The notes under the pieces were generated by a model. It worked only from the letters and a program-made list of their open reading frames with translations. It made no database searches and had not been told where the DNA came from. A stretch of DNA of 64,000 nucleotides from Sweltsa coloradensis. Taxonomy: Eukaryota; Arthropoda; Insecta; Plecoptera; Chloroperlidae. How positions within the stretch are numbered: the first letter of the stretch is position 1; the number at the start of each line of letters is the position of its first letter. Below are positions 24,493 to 35,740 of this stretch, in pieces. The DNA lies in NCBI GenBank assembly GCA_024449915.1, contig JAMZAV010000054.1, forward strand, positions 1,054,001-1,118,000, read 5' to 3'. Made by a program: the position numbers and the translations under genes.

Positions 24493-24585
24493 TGGTTGTT
24501 CTGTTCATTTGTTATAGCTCTTATTGGTAAGATCATACATAGTACGTTATATTTTCCCCTTAGATTACGAGACATGTCTTGTGTA

Positions 24586-24601
24586 TGGTGGAGGTGCCGG
24601 G
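24586..24601 (+). other. tRNA-Ala PBS-like motif (isolated, exact)
   Basis: TGGTGGAGGTGCCGGG with unique flanks (upstream ATGTCTTGTGTA, downstream AGCTATGAC). The match ends after 16 bases, as at the other sites. No LTR could be delimited. Confidence 0.5.
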
Positions 24602-25598
24602 AGCTATGACAATTCCTTATTGATGAACTAATGATTTGCGTTAGCAATATTTTTGTTAAGTAATACTTATGAATTTAATTTTTGACAAGTTGGTGTGAAG
24701 CATGAAAATGGTTGGGAGTAGAGAAAGAAAAGTAACTGTTATAGTTTCTTGGCGGTAAGTTCGATAGGTATTAGGTCACATTACACCAAGGTTATTTGTG
24801 TCTGATGTCGTTTAAAAGGATCAGAAGGATGTATTATTTTATAACTACTTAATGTTTTGTTTTTTTATACTCGATAATAATTCTGAAGTTTAACAGAAAT
24901 GTACGCTTACGCGCCAGTACGATTTTCCTAACTTTTTATTTGTGTCCTAAAAACCGCTGCTGGTCAAAATTACAAATGAATCCTTATCCGATATAGAGTG
25001 AGGTAAAACCCCAAAAATTGAATTTGCGTCAGAGTGCATTCTCTCGAGAAATATTTCTAATGGTTGAACTAAAAACCATGGCGTTGTTTAAGTTTGGATA
25101 TTTCGATGGTTTTCTGAAAATATCTTCAATTTTGTTATCGATTGGCAGGTAGAGTGAACACAAAGCAGAAGACGTTTAATCTCTTTATATCAAATTGATA
25201 TCTTCGCTTTCGGTCGATACGCCCAATAAGATCAAGCATTCATACATTGTTCACAAACGTAGGTAGCTAGACGTTCATACACATATGCACATATGCCTCT
25301 TCCGAACATACATCGACTCATTGTATTTCCATAGCATCTTAAAATTATTTCATGCCAAGGTTTGTGATAATTGTATTTAACAATTATTAATATTATGGTT
25401 AACAATTCGTTTCAATGTCAATATTTCCTGTAAAGCGTCGTGGCGCCGCCTATCGGTAGGCCATGTGCCGCCGTCCGCAGCTAGCTGCCGCCGCATAAAA
25501 CCGGCCGGCCCATGGGAGTAAGAGAGGCGGTGAGAAGGCAAGCCGAAAACTCATTGTTTATTATTGTTTATGTTCATAATTTCAATTTTAATATTTTT
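24602..25598. other. Intergenic DNA, no gene seen
   Basis: No repeat family or exon recognised. A GC-richer patch at 25440-25520 (CGCCGCCTATCGG, GCTGCCGCCGCATAAAACC) stands out just upstream of the tandem array and could be promoter-like. Confidence 0.45.
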
Positions 25599-26178
25599 TA
25601 TTGCTTTGAGATGTGTAGGCTTCTCATTTGTAATCCTCAATAATTTAACGAAATTTAGGAAAATGTAATATAAATGGTGGAGGTGCCGGGTTCAAGGCAT
25701 TACTTTTTACACTATTTTTCTATTGTATTTTCGACATTTTTATTTTGTTAATTTTTTACTCATAAAATATAAAGTCGGTTTAGGAGCAACTGCGATATTG
25801 TTGCTATAAGATGTGAAGGCCTCTCATTTGTAGTCCTCAATATTAACGAAATTTTGGGAAATGTAATATAAAATATGGTAGGGGCGACGAGTGCAAGTCA
25901 TTGCTTTTTTCACTATCTCTCTATTGTATTTCAACATTTTTATTTTGTTAAAAGTCGGTTTAGAAGCAACTGCGGTAGTATTGCTATAAGATGTGAAGGC
26001 CTCTCATTTGTCATCCTCCGTTAAACTAACAACATTTTGGAAAATGTAATATAAATGTGAGCGCTGGGTTCAGAGGGCATTGAATTTTTACCTTTTATCT
26101 ATTGTATTTTCGACATTTTAAATTTTGTTAAAATTATGCTTGCATAATATTATTTGGTTTAGGAGCAACTGCGGTGGC
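25599..26178 (+). repeat. Tandem array of ~190-bp units with PBS-like motif
   Basis: Three units begin at 25599, 25800 and 25980 with GATGTGAAGGCCTCTCATTTG or a close form. Each runs through GGAAAATGTAATATAAA, the PBS-like site, TCTATTGTATTTTCGACATTTT and GTTTAGGAGCAACTGCGG. The site is intact in unit 1 (25675-25690), mutated in unit 2 (25876) and mostly lost in unit 3 (about 26056). This fits a tandem of a very small retroelement, but LTR and internal parts cannot be separated. Confidence 0.7.
25675..25690 (+). other. tRNA-Ala PBS-like motif, array unit 1
   Basis: TGGTGGAGGTGCCGGG followed by TTCAA. It is the intact member of the ~190-bp array. Confidence 0.55.
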
Positions 26179-27410
26179 GGGAGAGCAGGAGGTATACAAG
26201 TGAACGAGATGAGAGTTAAGAAGATGTGCTTCCGTGCATACGTAAAATATGGACTTTTCAGGACACGATATCTCTGAAACGTACATTCAAATAATAAAAC
26301 TATCACTTATTTAGGGTCGGGTTGATGATGGGAAAATGTCACATTTTTTATAGGTCGTATGTGATACTATTCCCGAGATACAAGGGTCGTAAAAGTCGAG
26401 TTCGAGTTATTGCTTGGTGTTAACATACGTACTGTGTTGCGGAGTCTATCGCCCACCTAGATAGTTGCGTCAAACAGCGAACATGAAACAATAATAAGCC
26501 AAAGTTAGATTTTGAATTTTGAATGTTTCAATTTATTTAATTTTATTTTTAATTTAATTTAGATTGAAAATTCAAATGTTTGGTTCTTCTATTTTCTTTT
26601 ATCTGTATAGCCTTATCCTTAAATATTAACAAAACCTTTTTTATACTTGGTCCATTGGGACAAACGAAACGTTCCGATTTATCTTCAAAACACGGCTTTA
26701 TTCCTTTTTTACGACCGAGCTGAAATTCCTAAATGACCCCGGGGATCAGCGGAATTCAAAATAAAGAAATTCTCAAATAGTTGTTTAAAACTGTAAATTA
26801 ACTTTTCTTTCAGAATTTGATAATGAGATCCACCCTTAATGTCACATAAACAATTAAAGATGGCTTCAAATTCGACGCTGTATGATAGGTCCGTATTCAT
26901 TCAATAATATTACAACAATTACATGTTCGTCTTTTACCATATCTCACTAAGACCGAATCAATGTGTGGATACACGGAAATCGTATTTTAATCACACTCTC
27001 CAACAAACCAACCTGGCAATATAATACTTAGCATTAAGGAAAAATATATAGCTTACCGAGAATAAGGTCAAAATTAATTTGATTATGGTATGGTTGTCGC
27101 CTTAAGACAAAGTTTGAACAATCTGCGAGGTTTCAAAGTTTCTAAATAAACTTAAAATGGAATATATTCAAAAATAAAGGTGCAGATATCTTTCAGGCGT
27201 TAAAGTTAAAGGGAAGCCAATAGGTAAAATCAATATCTCACATAAAAATAGTATTTTATTCCCACTAATTGCCACGTATTTTGGCCAGTGGTGGAACCTT
27301 GAGGGTAAATTTTGGACGGAATTTGGACTTATGCTCAAAATTATAATGTTGGATATAAAAAATATGTTATTCGATTGTTGATCGAATAAATAAACAGATT
27401 TCTCAATTCC
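26179..27410. other. Intergenic DNA, no gene seen
   Basis: No exon, RNA gene or repeat family was recognised in this stretch. Confidence 0.55.
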
Positions 27411-27549
27411 ATTAATGGGGAAACACTTCCGTAAGTGTAATTTATATTATATAAATCAATCCAGAAATTACAAAAATCCGTCTCAGCGGGGAATCGAACA
27501 CCGGTCTCCCGATTGCCGGTCGAGTGCTTTACCTCTAAGCTACCGAGAA
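27411..27549 (-). repeat. tRNA-derived SINE, family S3
   Basis: On the minus strand the first 69 bases fold as a tRNA-like cloverleaf: D-arm GCTTAGAGGTAAAGC, an anticodon stem with loop CCGGCAA, and a T-arm with box-B-like GTTCGATTCC. A body beginning GGATTTTTGTAATTTC and TGGATTGATTT follows. The same head and body recur at 33590-33705. Loop position 33 is C instead of T and the acceptor has mismatches, so it is a SINE head and not a functional tRNA gene. Confidence 0.65.
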
Positions 27550-27829
27550 TACTCAGCTGAAATGCTCAATTTCTTACATTCAAAGTCTTTAGGCCTATGT
27601 TATGTGTCCTTCTATCTAATACCCTAATACCAATCATACAATAGTCCAACACAGCTTCATTCAATATGTAAGCTTCAAAACAATTAGCTATCTCTCTCTA
27701 TATAACATGTCATCCCATAAGCAATCGTCGTCCTAGAAAAAGATACTTTGTTATCAGTTTTACTTACTAGCATAAAGCTTTGATATCCTTGTAATTATTA
27801 AACTACGTAAAGCCGTTGTTTTCGAAAGG

Positions 27830-27965
27830 AGTAGGCAATGTGCAGGTACCGGGTTTCCCCTCCTCCCTTCTATTCACCCTTCATCCTCATCTATCACCAC
27901 TCATCGTCTCTGATAGCATTAGTGCCATAATATGAGACGTTAAGCAATACAAATCAATCAATCAA
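27830..27965 (+). repeat. Retroposon with S4-type tail, inserted in the LINE
   Basis: The body passes through CACTCATCGTCTCTGATAGC, ATTAGTGCCATAATATG and AGACGTTAAGCAATAC and ends in (AATC)n. Its 3' end abuts LINE-derived sequence at about 27963. The tail is the ancestral form of the 50-bp minisatellite at 60.9-64 kb. Confidence 0.65.
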
Positions 27966-27985
27966 CAAGTTGAACTACACCTAAA

Positions 27986-28632
27986 CTAGGAAACGCTCAG
28001 TTGGACGCGTTGATAAGCGAGCACGTGCTTGCACATTGCACATTTTTTTAAATTTTTAAATTTGCGACGTTCGCTGTCCACAGGGCCATGTTTCCAATAT
28101 TATTAATTATTGCCAAGGTATTTGGGTAGACTGCTTCCTCGAAAGTATTTTGATTACTTCTAGGTGGCAGTGCATTAGAAACTTCGCGCGTCTTTTCGTT
28201 GCCATGGCAACGTTACTTTTGTTATAATGTAATTTCCATTTGCACTACTTATCGGATCAAAATAAAATTAACATATTCGTGACCGGACGGACATTCTAAA
28301 TGATTTGGCCACCTCAGATTTTGTCGCCGTTTAGTTTGAAAAAAAAAACTTTAGATTAACTTTAATGTAACTTTTTAACTTTTTGAACGATTTTGCCACA
28401 AAACTAATGGCATTCAATCGAGAACAAAGCTTGCGGATGGTCAAAATTTCAAATCGATCCGATCCTCCGTTCGAACGTTATGGCGAGACATACAAACAAA
28501 CAAACAAACAAACAAACAAAAAAACAAAAAACAAAAAAACAAAAAAACAAAAAAACAAAAAAACAAAAAAACAAAACCAGTGACTAATTTTTCCGGCAGA
28601 GTCAAATGGAAACGCTCGCTTCGCTCGCTTAA
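27986..28632 (-). mobile_element. Helitron/Helentron-like element, family C copy 1
   Basis: On the minus strand it runs A|TTAAGCGAGCG...CTAG|T. The stem AACGC/GCGTT is 7 bases before CTAG, and GCTCGCTTATC, an inverted copy of the 5' end, lies just upstream of the stem. The 5' third holds a (TTTG)n/(TTTTTTG)n microsatellite. No coding capacity and no target duplication. It sits in LINE-derived sequence. Confidence 0.75.
28489..28575. repeat. (CAAA)n / (CAAAAAA)n microsatellite
   Basis: Pure simple repeat inside family C copy 1. It is much shorter in copy 2 (29306-29335), so it has expanded since the copies separated. Confidence 0.9.
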
Positions 28633-28693
28633 TGATTGAACATTAATTAACTGCATATTTTTGGAATAAACAGGTATCTTGCTTAAATCTATG
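28633..28693 (-). pseudogene. LINE ORF2 fragment between two Helitron-like insertions
   Basis: On the minus strand it reads IDLSKIPVYSKNMQLINVQS, which continues directly from the GDFN motif that ends at 29380 once family C copy 2 is removed. Endonuclease domains of CR1/L2-like LINEs commonly continue GDFN-I/V-D in this way. It is a 61-bp island left by two insertions. Confidence 0.7.
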
Positions 28694-29379
28694 CTAGGAA
28701 ACGCTCAGTTGGACGCGTTGATAAGCGAGCACGTGCTATAGCTAGACCCACATTGCATTGCATTGTCCACGGGGCCATGTTTCCAATATTATTAATTATT
28801 GCCAAGGTATTTGGGTAAACCCGTGGGTAAACCTTTACTTTGTGGATAAAATCCACTGCCATCTAGAGGACCTCGACATCATTTCATTGGAAAAACTATT
28901 TTAACTCTTTGGTAACAAATAATACACTGCTTCCTCGATAGTATTTTGATTACTGATTATTTTGATTAGGTGGCAATGCATAGTGGCCAGAAACCTTGTG
29001 CGACTTTCCGTTGCCATGGTAACGTTACTTTTGTTAAAATGTAATTTCCATCTACACTACTTATCGGATCAAAATAAAATTAACATATTCGTTACCGGAC
29101 GGACATTCTAAATGATTTGGCCACATCAGATTTTGTCGCCGTTTAGTTTTTAAAAAAACTTTCGATTAACTTTTATGTATAACTTTGTAACTTTTTGAAC
29201 GATTTTGCCACAAAACTAATGGCATTCAATCCAGATCTAAGCTTGCGGATGGTCCAAATTTCAACTCGATCCGAATCTCCGTTCGAACGTTATGGCAAGA
29301 CATACAAACAAACAAACAAAAAAAAAAAAAAAACATTGACTATTTTTTCCGGCAGAGTCAAATGGAAACGCTCGCTTAA
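28694..29379 (-). mobile_element. Helitron/Helentron-like element, family C copy 2
   Basis: It has the same termini as copy 1 (5' TTAAGCGAGCG, 3' AACGC/GCGTT stem then CTAG), and most of the body aligns. It lies between codons of a LINE endonuclease frame: joining the flanks gives an uninterrupted GDFNIDLS without extra bases. The insertion therefore made no target duplication. The base after CTAG is C rather than T. Confidence 0.8.
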
Positions 29380-29900
29380 TTAAAGTCACCATTTATAATT
29401 AATTTACAGTTTCTATTATGTAGCATTTCAATTATCTCTTGTAATGATAAAATAATATTTGCCATGCTTCTTTTAGGTGAAAAATATATGAGGCAATATA
29501 CCATACCTCTTTAGTAACCATGTTATTATTTTGATTAAGATTTCCCACCATTCTTTATTATAATCACTTGAATCCTGATAGTTGAAAATATTATTACCTT
29601 ATTTTTAAAAAATCAGAACTCCTCCAGTACGGTATGTTTATTATGGGAAATCTACTCGAATCGATGTATAACCATCTATTTCTAATTCCATGTCTTTAAT
29701 ATAATCTATTTTATATGTCTCAGTAAGTCCAACATAAATTGGTATTATTATTTAAAAAAAATATATATATATAAATAAAAAATAGATTGGAATATTACGA
29801 TTGATAATAGCCTCTAAACGATGTTTTTTTTTGTAAGAAACTTTGTATGTTGACATAAATAATATCGTCATCTCTGTTAACTCTCTGAAAATCTACATTG
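29380..29900 (-). pseudogene. CR1/L2-like LINE, ORF2 endonuclease remnant
   Basis: The minus strand, read across frames, gives IIYVNIQS near 29865, IPIYVGLTETYKIDYI near 29735, a GYTSIRVDF segment near 29675 and GDFN at 29380-29391. These correspond in order to the N-terminal strand, the LTET motif, the GYxxxR loop and the GDFN motif of AP-endonuclease-like domains in non-LTR retrotransposons. Several stops and frame changes separate the segments, so it is dead. No reverse transcriptase domain was found. Confidence 0.7.
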
Positions 29901-30049
29901 CCCACCAAATTTGTTTCATCTGTATTTGTGCTTACATTTTGATCTAGGTTTAGTTGAGGAGAGGGTCACTTTCCGTGATAAGCCAATCAGTCCACTTTGA
30001 GAATTTAGATTCCCAATTTATTAACGATACCTAGAATTATACTAGTCAT

Positions 30050-31690
30050 GATGTTATGGCCCTTTTGGTAAATATGTAAACCATCTTCTTACAAACTGTA
30101 TTTCATTAACCATATGTTTGGATCGATAAATATTTCTCCTTGATCCGTCGTTATCCATTCTATATCATCGTTAATATAATTGATTTCGTTATCGTCAATA
30201 TCTAACCTCTGCGCTGTACCTGTTAAAACTATATTTTACACCTGAGAACTTCCGTTTTATCTCTGATACAAGCTCCCAAGTATCATTTATCATATTGCCA
30301 TTCCTCCTCCATCCTCAAATATATTACTTACCCACATGAGCAATTATTATTAGTGATTGCCTATCACTTTCCCCATTATCAGTTTGATTTACATCTCTTT
30401 TGTAGCTGTTATATTTGTTTCTAAGAATTTCTGTGAGTTGGTCTGATCTGACATCTAGATAACAGTCCACAATCAAGACTCGCCCCTTTTGCTTACTAAC
30501 CTTCCCTACATTATAAAGCATAGAGTCACCTATGACAACAACTCGTCTTTTACTTTCACAGTAATTGTCAGGATTATTACCTGCGTTGACAGTACCATCA
30601 ACCAAATGGCATTGTTGAGGTAGCCTATGCACTCGCTTTGAATTCTAAACACTTACCTTGATTTTTATTCCGGAACCATTGAATATGTTTGCAATTGATC
30701 TTCTCACAGTTGCGACCACTTGAGCTTGTCCCTACCACATTCAACTTTTGGCACTGAAACACCTCCTTATTTCATTTTCTCTACATTAATTTTTCAGTTT
30801 CTACAGACACCGGTGGAGATCTCTTAATTTAGGTTTGTCAATCAACGTTCTCCTCTTCGTGATAAGATGAAAAAAATCTACCATTTTCTCCTTGGATGGC
30901 CACATTGCCGACTTTCTTCTTTTGCACTAGGAGTTCATCTCGTCTTCGAAAGTAGCTGCGATGCCACCAGACAGTGGACCAGGGAAGTTTCCTTATCATC
31001 GAATAAATTTATATTCAGGATTTGTATGGAATATCCTTTATCAGATAGCTTTGCCTTATCTATTCCATTGAATTCAGATTCCTTACCGTCCGTACGCCCT
31101 TAGCCGAACTTCCAAATCCCATCTGGCAGCCGCCGTTCATGAGGCAAGGATATGTTCGGTAGGCCTATATCTAACTCTTCAACCAGTTGTTGAGGTAATA
31201 TCCATCTATTTTTATCCGCATTTGCCCAACTTTCATATTTTATATTATAAACGTCGTTTCTTGAGCTTTTTCGTCTTGATTAGCCAAGTTGCATAAATAT
31301 GAGTCGTTAAGCAATATCCAATCCAATCTTGAGCTTTCTACACATTCTCTAATTTCAGAACGTTATTTGGATCAAAGTCTTTACCTCCTCCAACTCGCAG
31401 TTCACCCACTTAACTTTCTCCAACACAGTTTGAGATTTTATTTCCCCACTTTCGTCTCTCACCCGCTCACTCTCACAGCTAGGACAATCCGGCGGCAAAC
31501 ATAGCCTACAATACCAGACATCACTGTTCAACACGTCTTTCACTGGTATCCCAGCAAACTTGAAATGAATCCATCAGTCACAACAATCTCATAAAATGCC
31601 ATTTGACACCAACTTATTACAGTGATTGCAATTAGTATTCGATAGAACTCTAATTAATTTACAACTTTGAGTACTACTTCCTACCAACAT
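30050..31690 (-). pseudogene. CR1/L2-like LINE, ORF1 with PHD finger and SGNH esterase
   Basis: Read on the minus strand from 31690: CNHC (about 31615-31632), DCCD, WIHFKFAG and WYCRLC (about 31503-31520) form a PHD-type C4HC3 zinc finger. Below it a linker rich in charged residues continues through 31240-31100. Then VVVIGDS (about 30540; block I with the nucleophile Ser), IIIAHVGK (30324-30350, block III-like) and DGLHIYQKGH (about 30060-30090, the Asp-x-x-His block) form a SGNH hydrolase/esterase. PHD plus esterase is the known layout of ORF1 in CR1-like LINEs. Stops and frameshifts show it is inactive. ORF2 follows downstream, as expected. A 57-bp tail insertion lies at 31270. Confidence 0.75.
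31259..31337 (+). repeat. 57-bp S4 tail insertion with 11-bp TSD
   Basis: TCTTGAGCTTT occurs at 31259-31269 and 31327-31337. Between them is only the S4 tail (GATTAGCCAAGTTGCATAAA, then GTCGTTAAGCAATATCC). Removing the insert and one repeat joins the LINE ORF1 frame (ECVESSRNDVYN) without a stop, which confirms the boundaries. It is an extreme 5' truncation typical of target-primed reverse transcription. Confidence 0.8.
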
Positions 31691-33589
31691 ATTAAGTAAG
31701 TGTGCAGTTAATCATCTCTTAATTTTTTGCCGGTGATTATTCAGTCTAAAACAGTCTCACACCCTCTTTTCAGAAGACAACCTTGACAAATCTGTGAAGC
31801 CTTGATAAATTCTATTGTTTTCAAATTGATTTTTTTCTAAACATATTATATTCCTTAATTTTCAATTTGCATAAATCTTTTACCTTAGTAATGAAAATAT
31901 AGATAGCGATATTACCACTTCATTAGACGAATCTTTACACTTTAGTAACATAATTAATACTCAACATCAAGTAAAATTTGAAATAAAGAAGATTTAACTG
32001 GACTCCAATTCAAATGTACCCCAACTCAGTCATCTACTGCCTTATGATAAAGTATACTAATACAACTCAATATAGACGAGTGGCAAATGGCAGAAAAGTT
32101 AATAATGCTTCAGACGTTTCCCGATTGTGTCCTATTGTCTTTTACGCCGGGTTAAATATTTTCTCACCGATCTGCACACGTTACACATGTAACACTGTTA
32201 CAATAATTGATGAAATAAATTTATATCTACACGATTCTTCTTGTACGATATAACTTTATATTCTAGTAATGGTTGTCGTGGCATAAATGGAGGAAAATCG
32301 TAGTTTCCTAATTTGAACTCTCACTCTGGCCGCGACAGGAAAGCCTACTCACAACCTCCAAGTATGGACTAATCTGTCCAACCCACAAATTTCGCTTTTA
32401 TACGGATGTCTTGACGCCTTCACTTCCCCCACTCCTGTGAAGTTGAAAGCGATTCTTCTCCTACCATTGTGTGGTTCATCGTTTCAAAAGCCATCCAAGA
32501 CATCGGACTTAATTTACTATACAAACTTCTAAGAGGTTCCAGAATATTTGTGCCCTCGTCCGCCGGATCGTATCCTTATTTTGGGGAATTGGCTTTCCTT
32601 CTTGAGTTCATTAATTTTATCTCAATTAAAGATTTGTACCGTGTTTATTTTCGCCATGTAAATCATAATTTTTTTTCTTAAATGCATCACTATTCTGTCG
32701 GTCCGTCCATCTGTGCGTGTCACAGCTGTCTAGTCTTACGATTAAAACAGAACATGACCTCGGATGATGCAAAAGTTTTTGGTCACCCTGGTAACCTAGG
32801 GGACGGGACTATCCTCACTCAGAGGGGGAAACTTTCGAAACTTGCACCACAACATTATTCTTCAACAAAGTTTTGATTAAGTGGCTTCGGTACCTATTCT
32901 GGCTACTGTACCTTACCTGTGCTCGTTTTATGTAACTTTTCATTCTGAATATTCATATCTCCTTTATTCTAATCAGAATGAATGGTTAATAACTGTATTT
33001 AAAATAACTCTTATTTTACTTATCTCTAACTCCAACATAATATAGGCCTTAAAGTAGTTAATGACTACTCCACAGAGATACATAGTTTTGCGATTACTCT
33101 TTCCAAGATATTCTTGTGAAATTAGAGTTGAAGTCATAAACCCTGCAAACTGTATTATTTATGAATATTATTATTTAACGCCGCCTTATTGTATAATTTA
33201 AAATTATTGATAATATAAATTAAAAATTAGGTACGTACTAGAACAATAAGTAATTCGGTTGATTTAGGTTCTATCAATAAAAAAAGTAGTCCATCTGTAC
33301 AAGGAATTTTATTTTTATTATTATATTTATTATTTATTTAACAATCTCTTAGGTAAAATAACTCATATAGATACAGACGTTTACGCTAGAGTGTGGACAC
33401 ATATAGATCTACACCTATATGCAACTATCACTAAGCCATTATTAAGCAGGTTGTGTGTTCTCGACCTTCAAATGCATTTTTTTTAAATTTATTTTAAGTA
33501 GTTAACTTAACTTATTAATATATATTCACCAATTAGTATCTTTAAGAGGCCTGCCCGTACGGTAATTTGAAAACAGAAAACATACATCT
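31691..33589. other. Intergenic DNA, no gene seen
   Basis: No exon was recognised. The only repeat noted is the D-family block at 32675-32870. Confidence 0.5.
32675..32870 (+). repeat. Dispersed repeat D, copy 2
   Basis: CTGTCGGTCCGTCCATCTG, GGATGATGCAAAAGTTTTTG, GTCACCCTGG and CAGAGGGGGAAACTTTC follow the order of the copy at 19860-20070, with moderate divergence. Confidence 0.5.
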
Positions 33590-33705
33590 CCCGTGATTGA
33601 AAGCACCCGGCACAAATCAATCGTACTATTTGTAAAATGGAAATCAATCCATGAAATTTAACAAATCCATCGGGTATCGAACCCGGGTCTCCCGGCTACC
33701 GTCTT
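33590..33705 (-). repeat. tRNA-derived SINE, family S3 (5'-truncated head)
   Basis: On the minus strand GGTAGCCGGGAGACCCGGG and TTCGATACCCGATGGAT form the T-arm half of a tRNA-like head. TTGTTAAATTTC and ATGGATTGATTTCC then match the body of the copy at 27411-27549. The first half of the head is missing or diverged. Confidence 0.55.
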
Positions 33706-35257
33706 GCAGAAGATGAGTATAAAATTGTTCACGTCGTTAGTTGAAAAGTGTCTCGCCTAAAACATGAACGATTTCCAGAAGGAATGAAAATTCTCAGATT
33801 ACATCAACTCGCAGTGTAAACACATCGTAAACGATGTTTCCAGTCGAGTTAAATCAAGAGCAAACGGAATGGTATTAAAATGTGTGTGATTAAGTAGTTT
33901 ACGACTGCTATAACACTTTTGTGAGATTTACTCGACGTATATTAAGTTGCTCCATCAAAACAAATGAGGTTCGAGTAAACTATGATTTTTATTGGCTCCG
34001 TCGTATCCTTGCCGACGCGAAATGTTGGCCTACAAGCGAATGCGGGGTCGTAGCTGGAGACGGCAAGTCAACTCTCGTTGTCCTAGGCAAGACTAACGTA
34101 TTTATTATTCATGTACGGCTCGGATGTTCATATAATCTTCCATTTTTAGCTATTGAAAAAAACATGGCTTAAATATAATTGAAAGTAAGTTTTAAGTGTT
34201 ACTGATGCAAAAAATACATACTTTATTTTGCCTGAAAAAGACTATTAAAATACATTTTATGAATACGGTCCTTTTTTGGCAATTCAAAGGTACTATTATA
34301 CTTGTTTTTACATAATATGGTAGAAATGATGCATGACGCTCGAGTTTGAGCGCAATGTCTAGCAGAAACTACAAATATGGAAACAATTAAATTTCTACCT
34401 AACTTGGTGAGGATTTGCAAACATTAGTTTGCCCGTCACACTTTTTATCTCTTCCTCAACCCCTGGTGTAGTTATCAAATTCTGCGACAGGGAGTGCCAC
34501 AAAAAATACTCTCTTTTATAAAATGTAACGAAATAAATATCTTAAATTAGGAAAATATCGTATAGTTTGATAGGTCATTTGTTTTGTTTTTAACGTAATT
34601 TTTTTTTAAAGGTATTATTTGCCTGCCTTTTTGTGACTTTTAAAGGTCCAAAAGATCCAAGCCACTTTTATTTTTCAATAACTGCCTAGGTTTCTGATCT
34701 CGGCGAAATGTGAAAGTAAAATGTATTCATCAGTATGATTGTAGTCAGTGGCCACGGTTATGGTGGGTCTAGCATATGTCATCCGAAGAAAATGGTTGCA
34801 GGGTGGAATCCGAGTAAACGTAGCAAGTAATTTTCAACAGTTCAATTGGTCCGAGATAATTATTTAAAAGTTTGTATAGAAAACATTCGATTTTATCTCA
34901 ATTCTTAAAATTAACAAATGCCAGGGAAACTAATCGGGTTTAGTTGGAATTTGCGACGATTGTTCACCGTCAATCGTTGTCATATATCATACTATTTTCG
35001 TAGTAAAGTTATATTTACGTGTTAGTCTAGTATGTTTGGTTTGCGCTTGAAACATAATCCCAACAAGATGATTGTTGCTAGTGAGGCTATAGACTTTCTT
35101 AAACAAACTTCTTGGCGTGCTCTCCAAGTGATATAACAATGTAAAATGTAATCTTAACTTCATACTGCTCTAACTACAATAATAATTTACTAAGAACCGG
35201 CAATACACACATATAAACATATAAATAGTACTTACAGTGTCATCCTTGCATACTCAA
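33706..35257. other. Intergenic DNA, no gene seen
   Basis: AT-rich, with no recognisable exon, RNA gene or repeat family. Confidence 0.5.
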
Positions 35258-35467
35258 AAACCAATAGAACCGCCAGCTGGTAACAATACGAATATCCACG
35301 CATCTTGGAATATTATGAAAACATAATGCGAATAGACAAGACGGAATAACTTTCTTGTTTTGTTTTATAAATGTAAGGAATACAATTAATTTATTAAATA
35401 ATTAAATATTAATTTCACAATCGTTACGCAATCACTAGACGAGTTGTTAGAAAAGGTTTTCGAAATT

Positions 35468-35486
35468 TGGTGGAGGCGCCGGGTCC
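35468..35486 (+). other. tRNA-Ala PBS-like motif, array site 1
   Basis: TGGTGGAGGCGCCGGGTCC, complementary to a tRNA-Ala 3' end with CCA (the GCGCC version of the acceptor stem). Confidence 0.55.
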
Positions 35487-35740
35487 GTCCAAGAACAACA
35501 TTAATATTATACCACAAACTCGGTCAACCCGAAATTATTTTCATAAATCACTAATATTATTAACAATTACAGTTTTTATTTCTACTTTGACGAAGTCATA
35601 AGTTTGTAGAATAAACAGAAGTACCTCAGCTGGTAAGAAAATGATCGTCCACTCATCTTGCAATATTATGAAAACATAATGCGAATAGACAAGACGTGAA
35701 TTAACTTTCTTGTTGTATTTTATAGTAAGCAATAAATTTA

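Noticed and set aside
27481..27549. tRNA gene with an Ala-type anticodon on the minus strand
   Set aside because: It folds like a tRNA, but position 33 is C, the acceptor and T-stem have mismatches, and the following body recurs at 33.6 kb, so it is a SINE head.
28383..28656. Frames with TNKQTNK or CLFVCLFV repeats
   Set aside because: They are translations of the (CAAA)n microsatellite in the family C element.
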